The notes beneath the pieces are model-generated. The model was given only the letters and a program-made list of their open reading frames with translations, did no database searches and was not told the DNA's origin. The translations under genes were made by a program, and so were the position numbers. Shown here in pieces: positions 8,518 through 16,686 of a stretch of DNA of 64,000 nt. The DNA is taken from positions 463,712 through 527,711 of the forward strand of contig JAIVJV010000008.1 in assembly GCA_020199835.1 (NCBI GenBank). Direction: 5' to 3'. The DNA is from Acidobacteriota bacterium. Its GTDB lineage: Bacteria > Acidobacteriota > Blastocatellia > Pyrinomonadales > Pyrinomonadaceae. Numbering within the stretch: the stretch's first letter is position 1; the number at the start of each line of letters is the position of its first letter.

Positions 8518-10296
8518 ATGAAGCGTCTTCATCTGATTGTAGGGTTGGTCCTGCTGATGGTTCTGCTTGCGGCAGCGTGGTTCTGGCTTGCGACGCCGGC
8601 GCAGGTTGATCTTGCCGATTATGCAGCCGCGGATGCGCTCGTGTACGTCGAGTTTAATGACCTTGCGGACGTGGCGAGAGCGATTCGGTACACGGACGTG
8701 TGGAAAGCCGCGGCGCCAATTACGCAGAGCCAACCGCGTGGTGAAAACAGGCTGCTGATTGCTGCGGCACGGGCCGGCGTTGCGCCGATCGAGAGCGTGT
8801 TGTTTACCCGTGCGCAAGTTGCGCTTGTTGTCCTTGGCTTGAACACTTCCGAACAGGACGACACGTTGAAAGTGAAACCGGAGGTTGCCGTTATTGCCGA
8901 GACGCACACGACGCAATGGCGCACAAAGCCTGCTGCGGTTGAAGCCGTCAAGCGATTGGCTGATTTTGCGTACGGAGCATCGACCTGCACTGAACGAAGC
9001 GGCGATGCGGATTACGTTGAGTGTTCAGCGAACGCCGGCGAACGGAAGCTTATCGGCGCCGTGGACGGCACGCTCGTGATTCTGGGCAACAGTGATAATG
9101 CAGTGAGAAGTTGTTTGGAAGTACGTCGCGGCGCGAGGCCCAGCATTCGAACGGACGCTGAGTTTTTGCGATCGCGTTCGAGTGTTATGACCCAGCAATC
9201 ACTCGGTTTCGGCTACATCTCTTCCGCCAATTCCGCGAAGCTCTTTTCGTGGGCTGCTCCTTTGTTGATGGGTATGGCGCCGGGTGACCAACAGGTGCAG
9301 CAACTGCTCGCGGTCAGCGCCGGCAAGATCCTGCGTGGGATCGCGTGGACCGCGGTGCCGGCGGGTGGCGGTATTGAAGATCGTTTTCTCTTCTCGCTCG
9401 AACCGGGCGTGATTGCGCGGCTGCAACCTGCTTTCGAAACGTCAGAACGTGACGAGGACATCTGGAAAATGGTGCCGGGAAGTTTTCAGTCGTTGACGAT
9501 CTATCGGAGTCGCGAACCGGCCGCTGCATGGAGTTCGCTCGATTCGGCGGTCGCGTTGAAACTCGATGCGCTGCCGGCGGTGTTGTTTGGTTCGTTGTTG
9601 AAGTCGAGTCTGCTGGTTTACGGGATTAGCAATCCGAAGGAGGCGCTGGCGGCGTTGAGTCCGCCGTTGTTGACGATGAAGCCGCCGGCGGGAGCGGAGG
9701 GTTCGGTGTTGATTGCACGGGTGAGTGATGAAGCGCGTTTGCGAAAGTCGCTGCAAGAGGACGACGGTTATGTAGTTGGGGTCGGCCGGACGCAGATTCT
9801 CGAAGGACTGCAGGCTGAGCCTGATCCGGCAAAAGAGTTCGCGGCTGTTTTTGCTGACGGGTACGTGATTGTCGGCAAGACTGAAAACATGCGTCCGGCT
9901 TTGACTGAGCTGCGGAAGGGCCAGGCGACTGTAACGGAAGAGAAAAAGAGTGTGCAGGATTCGGCGAGAGAGAGCACGGCAGCCATCGTTACTTATTCGA
10001 ATGACGAAGCGCGTCTGACCAATTTCATCTCGACGTTGGTGATGCTGCAAGGACGCCGGCTCACGAGTGAAGAGTTCGCGCAATTGCAGAATACGGTTGG
10101 GCGCTCGAGTTTTGCGGCAAGCGAGACGCGCCTGGGGCAGGCGGGCATCGAGCGCCGCACGCGTTCGGCGTTTGGGCAGTTCAGCACTTTCACTTCGCTG
10201 CTACAACCGGATGGTGGTGGTTCAGTGGCGCGTGTTGGTCCAGTGGGGCGTGGTGATTGGCAGACGCGTGTTGATTCAGTGGCGCGCCGGCAATGA
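8518..10296 (+). CDS. Membrane-anchored protein of unknown function (DUF3352-like)
   Basis: A 592-residue protein with one N-terminal signal anchor (about residues 5-26) and a long extracytoplasmic part that begins QVDLADYAAADALVYVEFND. That opening, with two similar halves each asking for a residue-pair like ADALVYVEF or EGSVLIARVSD, resembles DUF3352-type proteins, but I cannot confirm the family. No catalytic motif is visible. The gene is coupled to rdgB by an ATGA overlap. The last 30 codons contain short imperfect repeats built around a TTCAGTGGCGCGT-like unit, so the C-terminus is probably variable. Confidence 0.6.
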   Translation: MKRLHLIVGLVLLMVLLAAAWFWLATPAQVDLADYAAADALVYVEFNDLADVARAIRYTDVWKAAAPITQSQPRGENRLLIAAARAGVAPIESVLFTRAQVALVVLGLNTSEQDDTLKVKPEVAVIAETHTTQWRTKPAAVEAVKRLADFAYGASTCTERSGDADYVECSANAGERKLIGAVDGTLVILGNSDNAVRSCLEVRRGARPSIRTDAEFLRSRSSVMTQQSLGFGYISSANSAKLFSWAAPLLMGMAPGDQQVQQLLAVSAGKILRGIAWTAVPAGGGIEDRFLFSLEPGVIARLQPAFETSERDEDIWKMVPGSFQSLTIYRSREPAAAWSSLDSAVALKLDALPAVLFGSLLKSSLLVYGISNPKEALAALSPPLLTMKPPAGAEGSVLIARVSDEARLRKSLQEDDGYVVGVGRTQILEGLQAEPDPAKEFAAVFADGYVIVGKTENMRPALTELRKGQATVTEEKKSVQDSARESTAAIVTYSNDEARLTNFISTLVMLQGRRLTSEEFAQLQNTVGRSSFAASETRLGQAGIERRTRSAFGQFSTFTSLLQPDGGGSVARVGPVGRGDWQTRVDSVARRQ

Positions 10297-10910
10297 GCAA
10301 CTTGCCTTCCCTGCTGCTCGGCACGCGCAACGCTGGCAAAGTGCGTGAGATCGAGTTCATCATCGGTGACATTCCGTGGCAGATTCGATCGCTCCGCGAA
10401 TTTGAAAACGTTGGAGTCGCCGCGGAAACGGCTGACACGTACGCAGACAACGCGATTGCGAAAGCGCAGTTTTACGCGCGTGCGACAGGGCTGTGCGCAC
10501 TCGCTGATGATTCCGGCTTGGAAGTCGAAGCGCTTAGTGGCGCGCCTGGAGTTTTCTCCGCGCGTTACGCAGGTGAGGATGCTTCAGATGCGGACCGCCG
10601 CGTGTTGCTTCTTTCGGAACTCGCGCACGTATCGAACGAGAACCGTCGCGCGCGTTTTGTTTCGGTAGTCGCGATCGCTGAGCCGAACGGAAACGTGCTG
10701 AACGTTTCCGAAGGCACTTGCAGCGGCCAGATCACTTTCGCACCTCGTGGCGACGGTGGATTCGGCTACGACCCGCTGTTCGTTCCGGACGGATTCGAGC
10801 AAACGTTCGCGGAGCTTGCGGATTCCATCAAGAACCGGATCAGCCACCGTGCACGAGCGCTGCTCAACGCGAGGGAGTTTCTTACGTCAAAGCAACCGCT
10901 ACTCAATTAG
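10293..10910 (+). CDS. rdgB: dITP/XTP pyrophosphatase (Ham1/RdgB)
   Basis: A 205-residue house-cleaning enzyme that hydrolyses dITP, ITP and XTP to the monophosphates and so keeps deaminated purines out of DNA. Motifs: LLGTRNAGKVREIEFI (substrate and metal binding), ALADDSGLEVEALSGAPGVF, SARYAG, GDGGFGYDPLFVPDG and SHRARAL near the end. The start overlaps the stop of the upstream gene by ATGA, so the two are translated together. Confidence 0.95.
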   Translation: MSNLPSLLLGTRNAGKVREIEFIIGDIPWQIRSLREFENVGVAAETADTYADNAIAKAQFYARATGLCALADDSGLEVEALSGAPGVFSARYAGEDASDADRRVLLLSELAHVSNENRRARFVSVVAIAEPNGNVLNVSEGTCSGQITFAPRGDGGFGYDPLFVPDGFEQTFAELADSIKNRISHRARALLNAREFLTSKQPLLN

Positions 10911-10993
10911 CCAATATTGCGTGGCGAATACGCCGCGCGCCGACCGAAGGCTGCTGCTTGCCGAGTGAATGCCGTGTCCGGCGTAAGCGCTGC

Positions 10994-11022
10994 TTGACCA
11001 GCCAATAAGCGACTCTTAGAAT
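10994..11022 (+). promoter_or_regulatory. Sigma70-type promoter of tRNA-Pro(UGG)
   Basis: TTGACC at 10994-10999 and TAGAAT at 11017-11022, separated by exactly 17 bases and about 36 bases before the tRNA. The same design recurs in front of the other tRNA genes in the window. Confidence 0.75.
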
Positions 11023-11054
11023 GCCTCAGACTTTCGCGTACTTTGACAAGTCAG

Positions 11055-11134
<80 letters not shown>

Positions 11135-11146
11135 GTATTCAAAGTT

Positions 11147-11188
11147 TACGGCCGCCATTACTAGCGGCCGTATTTCATTTGGGGCCAA
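11147..11188. repeat. tRNA-Pro downstream element: hairpin terminator and integrase 3'-end-like scar (copy 1)
   Basis: The first 26 bases form a perfect 9-bp stem (TACGGCCGC / GCGGCCGTA, loop of eight) followed by a T-rich stretch, which serves as terminator for the tRNA. The 42-base segment matches 52515-52556, after the second tRNA-Pro, at 37 of 42 positions. At the second site these bases encode the last residues of an integrase. Read on the minus strand here, they give [14 protein letters not shown], which resembles the integrase end LATNEIRPPVLAAV. This is a probable relic of an earlier insertion, or a terminator duplicated with the tRNA. Confidence 0.7.
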
Positions 11189-11296
11189 CTGGTCAGGTGA
11201 ATCCGCCGCGACCCGTGCTCGATTACGTGCCTAGAACTGCTCGAGGGCGATGCGCAGCTAACCCAACCATCGACGCTTGAACGGTTGCTGAGGTTT

Positions 11297-11670
11297 ATGG
11301 CTAGACTATTTATCTCACACAGTTCGCAAGACCAGTCATTTGTGCGTGATCTCCGATTCGCATTTTGCTCGTCACTGCACGTCCAGAAGATGACTCCTGC
11401 AGCTACCTCGATCATCGCGTGAGTGCGTTGCCGCTAGTCGAGGCAATGGAGTCTCTGCCGGGTCTGGTCCAGATCCAAGTCCTCAGCCCGCCGACGCTAT
11501 CAGCGCTCCGCACGGAACTCGATCGTGCTCGCAATGAGAGGAAGCCCTATCATGTGGTCCACTTTGATGGCCATGGTGTCTTTAGTCGTGAGATTGGACT
11601 CGGCGGACTGTGCTTCGAGAATCCTGAAGATACACCGGCTACACGATCTTCCGGAACGGAGTTGCGGTAA
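11297..11670 (+). pseudogene. Remnant of a TIR-CHAT defence-type protein
   Basis: From the ATG at 11297 the reading MARLFISHSSQDQSFVRDLR is the start of a TIR domain. At about 11357 the frame changes, and the next frame gives PIRILLVTARPEDDS, LPLVEAMESLPGLVQIQVLS and YHVVHFDGHGVF, a CHAT protease domain with its catalytic His in HFDGHG. The rest of the TIR domain and the linker are gone, and the CHAT part ends early in ENPEDT before its catalytic Cys. Intact relatives are long TIR-CHAT-NTPase-TPR proteins. Clearly non-functional as read. It sits in the debris behind tRNA-Pro(UGG). Confidence 0.75.
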
Positions 11671-11894
11671 CTTTGCGAATGCAAACAGCTACATCACGCG
11701 ATTGTCGATGTGGTCTGTGGCGAGGGACAACGGCAGTTGCCCGAACCAGGGTTTTGCTTCGCCTGTTTGTAGCGGGCTTACGCAGAGCAACTGGGCGTTC
11801 TCAAATATATTCGGTCAATTTCGTTAACCGTATCTAAGTAACTCGAGTCCACATACGGCTGCCCTCATCGGCAGCCGTATTCTTTGAGCTTGCT
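11671..11894. other. Decayed accessory DNA with a hairpin
   Basis: No coding region is convincing here. A perfect 11-bp inverted repeat at 11853-11880 (ATACGGCTGCC / GGCAGCCGTAT, loop of six) resembles the tRNA-Pro terminators and probably terminates the minus-strand gene that ends at 11895. Confidence 0.5.
11853..11885. terminator. Bidirectional hairpin terminator
   Basis: Perfect 11-bp stem with loop CTCATC, followed by TCTTT on the plus strand. It lies just past the end of the Ser/Asp-rich protein gene. Its stem sequence is close to the hairpins after both tRNA-Pro genes. Confidence 0.6.
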
Positions 11895-12341
11895 TCAATC
11901 GTCGGTACTACAGTCGTCACTGCCATAATCGCTATTATCACAGTCGCTACTGCTTCCATAATCACTACCGTCGCCATCGAATCCGCCAGAGCTACCTTCA
12001 CTCCAATCCACCGCGTCTGCCATAGCACTACCTAGACCACCGCTGGAGTCGTTACTCTTGCCGTAATCATCATTACTGAAATCAACAGTACGGCCACTCA
12101 CGAAATTATCTTGGTCATTGGTAGTGCGGCTGTCGCCAGAGCTGTCAAAGTCACTCGGTGAATCATTGGACGCGAAGAGGGGCGAAGTATCATGATGAGC
12201 GAATGGCAGTATGGAAAGGTTCGAACCGGAGTCTTGCCAGGTTCGGGATCTACTCCGTCTCCGGATCGGTGCTGAGCGACTTACAATGATCACAAGGACG
12301 ACAACGAAGAACAAGAAGCCGAGGACAGGGATGAAGTCCAT
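11895..12341 (-). CDS. Small membrane protein with Ser/Asp-rich tail
   Basis: A 148-residue protein with one N-terminal membrane helix (IPVLGFLFFVVVLVIIV, about residues 4-20), a short basic stretch (SAPIRRRSRSR), and then an acidic, low-complexity tail dominated by Ser, Asp, Gly and Tyr that ends SDYGSDDCSTDD. No family is recognised. Similar short membrane proteins with D/S/G-rich tails are common orphan annotations. It lies in the decayed element after tRNA-Pro(UGG). Coding potential is supported mainly by the anchor and the consistent tail composition. Confidence 0.5.
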   Translation of the reverse strand: MDFIPVLGFLFFVVVLVIIVSRSAPIRRRSRSRTWQDSGSNLSILPFAHHDTSPLFASNDSPSDFDSSGDSRTTNDQDNFVSGRTVDFSNDDYGKSNDSSGGLGSAMADAVDWSEGSSGGFDGDGSDYGSSSDCDNSDYGSDDCSTDD

Positions 12342-12777
12342 GAGGAAACCTCCACGACGTTTGAGGCACAGAGCCTACACTCGCCTCTTAGCTTTGTCTA
12401 CGATAATCGACTTGGAGACGCAAAGGTGGGTTCTGCCGATCCTACAACCCACCTGCCGGACCGATCAGTATCGAAATCGGTTTCCCGTATCGAGCCAAAA
12501 TCAAGGACCAGCGAGATTTGCGCGTAGGAAGATGTGCTTGGGACGTACTCTTCAACGTGGCGCCATAAGTATCGACGGCGGACTTTTGACACGTTTGGCC
12601 TCTGCGACGCCAGATGGACCTCAACGCTCGTGGCGTGGCACCCCTAAAAACCCCTCGAAAGCCCAAAAAACCTAGCGGAAATGCGGGTTTGTTGAAGACT
12701 TTGCCGCTTATGTGTGATATATCAGTGTCCTACTGCTTTTCCATTCTAAGTTCCCGTTGGAGGTGTCACACCAGACT
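12342..12777. other. Gene-free stretch before the HU gene
   Basis: Roughly 435 bases with only short shadow frames. The right end must hold the promoter and ribosome-binding site of the HU gene (GGAGG at 12759-12763). I see no repeat or RNA gene. Confidence 0.4.
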
Positions 12778-13092
12778 ATGGCGACCAAAGCCGCTACAGG
12801 CAAGAAGCGCATGACGCAATCTGAAGTTATCAACCACTTTGCCGAATCCACCGGCATGAAGCGAGCCCAGGTGAAGGAGTTCTTCGAAGAATTGTCCACG
12901 CTCGCCGCGCGTGAAGTGAAGTCTAATGGCGAATTTGTTCTTCCCGGATTTGGAAAACTCGTGAAATCCGAGCGCAAAGCGCGTGAGGGTCGTAACCCGG
13001 CGACCGGCGAAACCATTCAGATTCCCGCGAAAACCACGTTGAAGTTTCGAGTCGGTAAGGGAATGAAAGATACCGTGCTGCCAAAAAAGTGA
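12778..13092 (+). CDS. HU/IHF-family DNA-binding protein
   Basis: A 104-residue nucleoid-associated protein that binds and bends DNA as a dimer. It has an N-terminal basic extension (MATKAATGKKR), then the HU fold: MTQSEVINHFAESTGMKRAQV, FVLPGFGKLVKSERKAREGRNPATG (the beta arm with the RNPATGE tip) and a closing KTTLKFRVGKGMKD. I use the ATG at 12778; the GGAGG is rather far upstream (14 bases), and a GTG at 12763 overlaps it. An intrinsic terminator follows, so the gene is probably monocistronic. Confidence 0.93.
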   Translation: MATKAATGKKRMTQSEVINHFAESTGMKRAQVKEFFEELSTLAAREVKSNGEFVLPGFGKLVKSERKAREGRNPATGETIQIPAKTTLKFRVGKGMKDTVLPKK

Positions 13093-13122
13093 AAACCCGG
13101 CACTCTTATTTTTCAGCAAACA

Positions 13123-13164
13123 GCGCCGCCCTACATGTACACGAGAGAGTTGGGCGGCGCTTTT
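13123..13164 (+). terminator. Intrinsic terminator after the HU gene
   Basis: Stem GCGCCGCCC (13123-13131) pairs perfectly with GGGCGGCGC (13152-13160) and is followed by TTTT. Confidence 0.85.
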
Positions 13165-13434
13165 GTCATTAAGTACCCGTAAGTCCCTCCAAATCAATCA
13201 GTTCCGGTCGTAGTAAAAAGTGATGGACGTATCAATCCGTCTTCGTTATAATCCCACGTTTCGCTGAACACCCCCTGCGGCAATGCGTCTTAAGCAGCCT
13301 TTGTTTTTTGGGGTTTTACCCCCAGAGGTGAAGCTTTGTGTGTGGGGTGAAGGCTGCATCCATGCGGGTTGTGAGAGCATCTATAGTTCATATATTTGAA
13401 ACGCGGATTCTAATCTGAAGGAGTTGAGGCAATC

Positions 13435-13683
13435 GTGACTTTTGATACACACCTGCCGCTGAATGAGCGGCTTATGAGAATTGATCATATCCAGGCGCGC
13501 CGATTTTCCAAGCTGAACGGCATGGCTCTCGACATCGCGACCGAGGGTATCATCAGACATCTGAAGGCGTGCGACCGAATGGACGTTAACCCGGAGACTT
13601 CGGCCGTACGCGAGATCATCGACGATGCGCTTAACGGCCGTCGCGTGTTTGCGGAAACACAGGACCAATCGCGCGCAGCCTAA
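13435..13683 (+). CDS. Small protein of unknown function
   Basis: An 82-residue soluble protein starting at a GTG, with GAAGGAG about 13 bases upstream. The sequence is helical and charged (RLMRIDHIQARRFSKLNGMALDI ... AVREIIDDALNGRRVFAE). I do not recognise a family. It is bracketed by its own terminator at 13709-13739, which supports a real transcription unit. The 270 bases upstream hold no other gene. Confidence 0.6.
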   Translation: MTFDTHLPLNERLMRIDHIQARRFSKLNGMALDIATEGIIRHLKACDRMDVNPETSAVREIIDDALNGRRVFAETQDQSRAA

Positions 13684-13708
13684 CGCCATCGCTTACTCTC
13701 TTTCGAAA

Positions 13709-13739
13709 AGAGATCGTCCCCTAAGGGCGATCTCTTTTT
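13709..13739 (+). terminator. Intrinsic terminator
   Basis: Perfect stem AGAGATCG / CGATCTCT with an 11-base loop, followed by a run of T. It ends the transcript of the small protein gene just upstream. Confidence 0.85.
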
Positions 13740-13787
13740 GTTGGTCTTTGAACGTAGTCTTCCTTCTTTGGTTAGCGAGTGTCGTGG

Positions 13788-13816
13788 TTGACCAGATCAA
13801 CTACCGGCGTTAACAT
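13788..13816 (+). promoter_or_regulatory. Sigma70-type promoter of the tRNA-Arg/tRNA-His unit
   Basis: TTGACC at 13788-13793 and TAACAT at 13811-13816 with a 17-base spacer, 21 bases before the tRNA. Confidence 0.7.
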
Positions 13817-13837
13817 GCGCGCTGCCATTGAATCGAT

Positions 13838-14171
13838 GCCCCTGTAGCTCAGCGGATAGAGCATCTGCCTTGTTGGAGCCTTGATGGGGAAAACTGGGAA
13901 CCCATTGAGTGGACGACCCTGTATGCGGGGACGCCCTGAGAGCCTCCGGTACTGCGCCTCGATAAGTCGTAGTAAAAACCCGCGAGGATTGGGTAATCCG
14001 CAGGAAACCTCGAAGATATTTGTGAGGGATCCTCAGAGACTATACGGGTCGGGACTGAGACGTCCAAGATATAGTCCAGCCAGCAACCCCAGCTTTGACG
14101 GGCGGTCAGGGAAAGCCTGATGCTGGAAGCTAAGCAGAGGGCCGCAGGTTCGAGTCCTGCCGGGGGCACCA
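13838..14171 (+). tRNA. tRNA-Arg(UCU) interrupted by a group I intron
   Basis: The 5' exon (13838-13871) and 3' exon (14130-14171, CCA encoded) join to a normal tRNA. The acceptor strands GCCCCTG / CGGGGGC, the anticodon stem TCTGC / GCAGA and the loop CTTCTAA give anticodon UCU. The intron sits between anticodon positions 34 and 35, the same place as the group I intron of cyanobacterial tRNA-Leu(UAA). tRNA scanners without an intron model will miss or truncate it. tRNA-His follows 16 bases later and is probably cotranscribed. Confidence 0.9.
13872..14129 (+). ncRNA. Group I self-splicing intron (IC3-like) in tRNA-Arg
   Basis: A 258-base intron that begins with G after a U and ends with G, as group I introns do. 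A P1 can form between the exon CUU and GAG in the intron, with the required U-G wobble at the splice site. The P7 hallmark is clear: AGAGACTATA at 14035-14044 pairs through GACTA with TAGTC in AAGATATAGTCC at 14066-14077. A Q-like GGTAATCCGCAGG lies near 13992. There is no homing endonuclease gene inside. Small size and a tRNA host fit bacterial subgroup IC3. Confidence 0.88.
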
Positions 14172-14187
14172 CCACCAAACAGGATAT

Positions 14188-14265
<78 letters not shown>

Positions 14266-14298
14266 AACACCCAAACACTACTTTATGCCTGACCAATT

Positions 14299-14565
14299 AT
14301 GCCTGATGAACAAAGAGTAGCGAACAATTCTCAAACTTACGTCGCCGACGCCGACACTTTCGAGTTTGAGACTTTAGAACAGAAAAACGGACAGGCTACG
14401 GTGATCAGGTTTCGACTTGAGGATCCGAAGTATCACGCCGGTGACGTGCTCGTCGTGCTCAGCGGCAGCGACATTCATTTCCACGGAATGATCGGCCAAC
14501 TCGCTGACGGTTGGGCCATCGCCAGCGATCATCGAGGCTCGCTACTCGCCGCGACGGTCCAATGA
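14299..14565 (+). CDS. Small protein of unknown function
   Basis: An 88-residue acidic protein without membrane segment or signal peptide. The C-terminal two-thirds looks like a small beta-barrel (ATVIRFRLEDPKYHAGDVLVVLSG, DIHFHGMIGQLADGWAIASD). I know no family for it. It is only 33 bases after tRNA-His and 12 bases short of the convergent ABC permease gene. The ATG at 14299 has no strong ribosome-binding site. Confidence 0.5.
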   Translation: MPDEQRVANNSQTYVADADTFEFETLEQKNGQATVIRFRLEDPKYHAGDVLVVLSGSDIHFHGMIGQLADGWAIASDHRGSLLAATVQ

Positions 14566-14576
14566 CCCGTCCGAAC

Positions 14577-15620
14577 TCACAACCGCTCGCCTCTCCCAAT
14601 CAGTCGTACCCCAAGTGTGAAAAACAACACGGCGAGTGCTGGCGACAGTACGCTGAACGGTTGCGAACGAAGCTGATCGAGATCGCTTGCAGCAGTGAGC
14701 ATATTTCCAAGGCTTGGTTCCGGTTCCTGCAGCCCGACGCCAAGGTATGACAGAGCAACCTCAGCAAGCAGGAACGTCGGCAGCAGTAGAAGCGCCCGCG
14801 TTCGCAGCGACGGCAGAATGTTTGGCAGAATGTGGCGAAACAAAACTCTCGTTTGACTTACGCCCAAAGCGACTGCCGCAATTACGAACTCGCGCTTTCG
14901 GAATGACAACACAAGTCCGCGTGTCAACCGGGCCATTTCTGCCCAGCCGGTCAGGGCGAAGATGAGTAGCAGAAGCAAAGCCGCGCGGGTTATTGGCAGC
15001 TCCAGCGGAAAAGCCGCACGCACCCCGAGTATCAGAATCAGTGTCGGCAGGGCAAGCATGGCGTCCGTGGCCCCCATCAGAAACGTATCCACAAACCGTC
15101 CCGCATAGCCGCTCAACCCTCCTATTAAAATACCGACGAGACTAGCGAAGAGAACGCCGATCAACGTAACGACGAGCGAAAACCGCAACGCGTAGAGCAA
15201 GCGGGAGAAGCGGTCGCGTCCTAATTGGTCAGTTCCCAGAAGATTAATCTTCGGAGCGATGCCCGAAGTGGTTCTAACCCCGAACAGATGTACGTCGGTT
15301 TCTGCGATGCCGAGCAACTTATATGAATACCCGCGGACGAAGAATCCCACGGGAAAGGCGACTGACGTGTCTTCCGTGTAAGTGCGCTGAAGCTGATCTT
15401 CGACACGTCGTGGGTGAATGATCGGTGTCAGACTGTTGAAGTGGATCGTCGTCGCCGGCGCGGATGGCTCAGATCGTGACTGAGCGCTGTAATCGTAGGG
15501 TGCAAGAAAGCCAGCAAACATAGCAGAGAGCGCGAACAGCCCGATAAGGAGCCAACCGAAAATCGCAACCAGATCGGTTCGCCGCTTAGTGAAACTATCT
15601 CTTGATAGATGTTCGCTCAA
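14577..15620 (-). CDS. Peptide/nickel-type ABC transporter permease (DppC/OppC-like)
   Basis: A 347-residue inner-membrane permease. The N-terminal span (about residues 19-40) is followed by an unusually long periplasmic loop (about 40-135), then LLGTDQLGRDRFSRLLYALR, the OppC signature, and five further spans. The cytoplasmic EAA loop reads ALGVSQTRVLFRHILPNILPSL. The TTG start overlaps the stop of the upstream dppB-like gene by TTGA, so translation is coupled. No ATPase genes are nearby, so these permeases must recruit a subunit encoded elsewhere. Confidence 0.85.
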   Translation of the reverse strand: MSEHLSRDSFTKRRTDLVAIFGWLLIGLFALSAMFAGFLAPYDYSAQSRSEPSAPATTIHFNSLTPIIHPRRVEDQLQRTYTEDTSVAFPVGFFVRGYSYKLLGIAETDVHLFGVRTTSGIAPKINLLGTDQLGRDRFSRLLYALRFSLVVTLIGVLFASLVGILIGGLSGYAGRFVDTFLMGATDAMLALPTLILILGVRAAFPLELPITRAALLLLLIFALTGWAEMARLTRGLVLSFRKREFVIAAVALGVSQTRVLFRHILPNILPSLRTRALLLLPTFLLAEVALSYLGVGLQEPEPSLGNMLTAASDLDQLRSQPFSVLSPALAVLFFTLGVRLIGRGERL

Positions 15621-16540
15621 AAGCCGAGGTCGCGAAGCCTCTTGTCATTGACTACCTGCAGCAACTCGCCGAGGGCATTTCCAAGCCAAATCGCTGTACT
15701 GGTAAATAGGACAATTCCCATTACCAACGGCAGATCACGTGCGCGCACGGCTGAAACCATCAATGTTCCCAGGCCCTGGCGTCCGAGCACGGATTCGACA
15801 ATAACGGAGCCTCCCAGCACACCCCCAAGCGAGAGACCCGCGATCGTCAGCACCGGATTGAGTGCGGGCCTGACCGCGTGCCGAAGGATGACGGCACTCT
15901 CGTTTAAGCCTTTCGCACGTGCAAGCTTGATGAAATCCTCCCGCATAATTCGTTGTAATTCGCCATGAAACTGCGCCAGAAAAGCCGAAATCAGCGGCGC
16001 CGACAGGGCCAACGCCGCCAACCAGAACAGGACCAGTGAAGACGTGTCCACCGTAAACGACGCCAATCGGACCGATATCGCGAGCGCGACGAGCGCGAGG
16101 ACGATCCGCGGCGTCGATGCTGTCACAAGAATCAACAAGTCGATGAATGCAGCAATCGTCTTTGATTTGTATCGCACGCCGATGAGGCTTAGAGGTACCG
16201 CAAGGGTTAGTGCGATTGCAAAGGCGGCGGTCCCGAGCAGAAATGTACTTACCGAACGCGCCCATACAAGGCCGCTTACCGGCACACGAAAGTATGTGGA
16301 TTCACCCAAGTCTCCGGTAACCGCGCCGGAAAGCCACCGAAAGTACCTGATCACAAGTGGTTGATCGAGGCCGTAGACGCGGCGAAGACGCTCGATCGTC
16401 TCCTCTGAGATCTGCGGGTTATCTCGTAGTCGCGTCAGCGCGTCTCCACCCGCAAAACCGAGCAACGCAAAGGTCACGACTGAAACGCACAATATCATCA
16501 TGAGCCCTTGCAGCCATTTTCTCAGCAGCAACTTGATCAT
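15617..16540 (-). CDS. Peptide/nickel-type ABC transporter permease (DppB/OppB-like)
   Basis: A 307-residue inner-membrane permease with six spans. It shows the family features ALLGFAGGDALTRLR near the N-terminus, LRRVYGLDQPLVIRYFRWL, and the EAA loop LARAKGLNESAVILRHAVRP with the GSVIVESVLGRQGLG end motif. It partners the downstream OppC-like permease. It is divergent from the solute-binding lipoprotein gene at 16687, with about 145 bases between them that should hold both promoters. Confidence 0.88.
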   Translation of the reverse strand: MIKLLLRKWLQGLMMILCVSVVTFALLGFAGGDALTRLRDNPQISEETIERLRRVYGLDQPLVIRYFRWLSGAVTGDLGESTYFRVPVSGLVWARSVSTFLLGTAAFAIALTLAVPLSLIGVRYKSKTIAAFIDLLILVTASTPRIVLALVALAISVRLASFTVDTSSLVLFWLAALALSAPLISAFLAQFHGELQRIMREDFIKLARAKGLNESAVILRHAVRPALNPVLTIAGLSLGGVLGGSVIVESVLGRQGLGTLMVSAVRARDLPLVMGIVLFTSTAIWLGNALGELLQVVNDKRLRDLGF

Positions 16541-16686
16541 TCTCGCCTGTTGCGAGGAACGCCGCGCGTGGGCTACGGCTATTTCTCACTATTGTTCTTT
16601 GATCTGCAAAACAAAAGTTCTTACACTCTCGCCAGTTTACTCCTTCGGATTTCGGCTTCCCTAAACTTTCTGTGGAGAATAGCACC

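Noticed and set aside
13261..13430. Possible small RNA with GGGGTTTTACCCC hairpin upstream of the 82-residue protein
   Set aside because: The stem is only four to five base pairs and no clear promoter or terminator frames it.
13849..14178. Minus-strand frame PPAGLEPAALCLASSIRLSLTA across the tRNA-Arg region
   Set aside because: It is a translation of the tRNA exons and the group I intron; no start signal and no protein-like composition.
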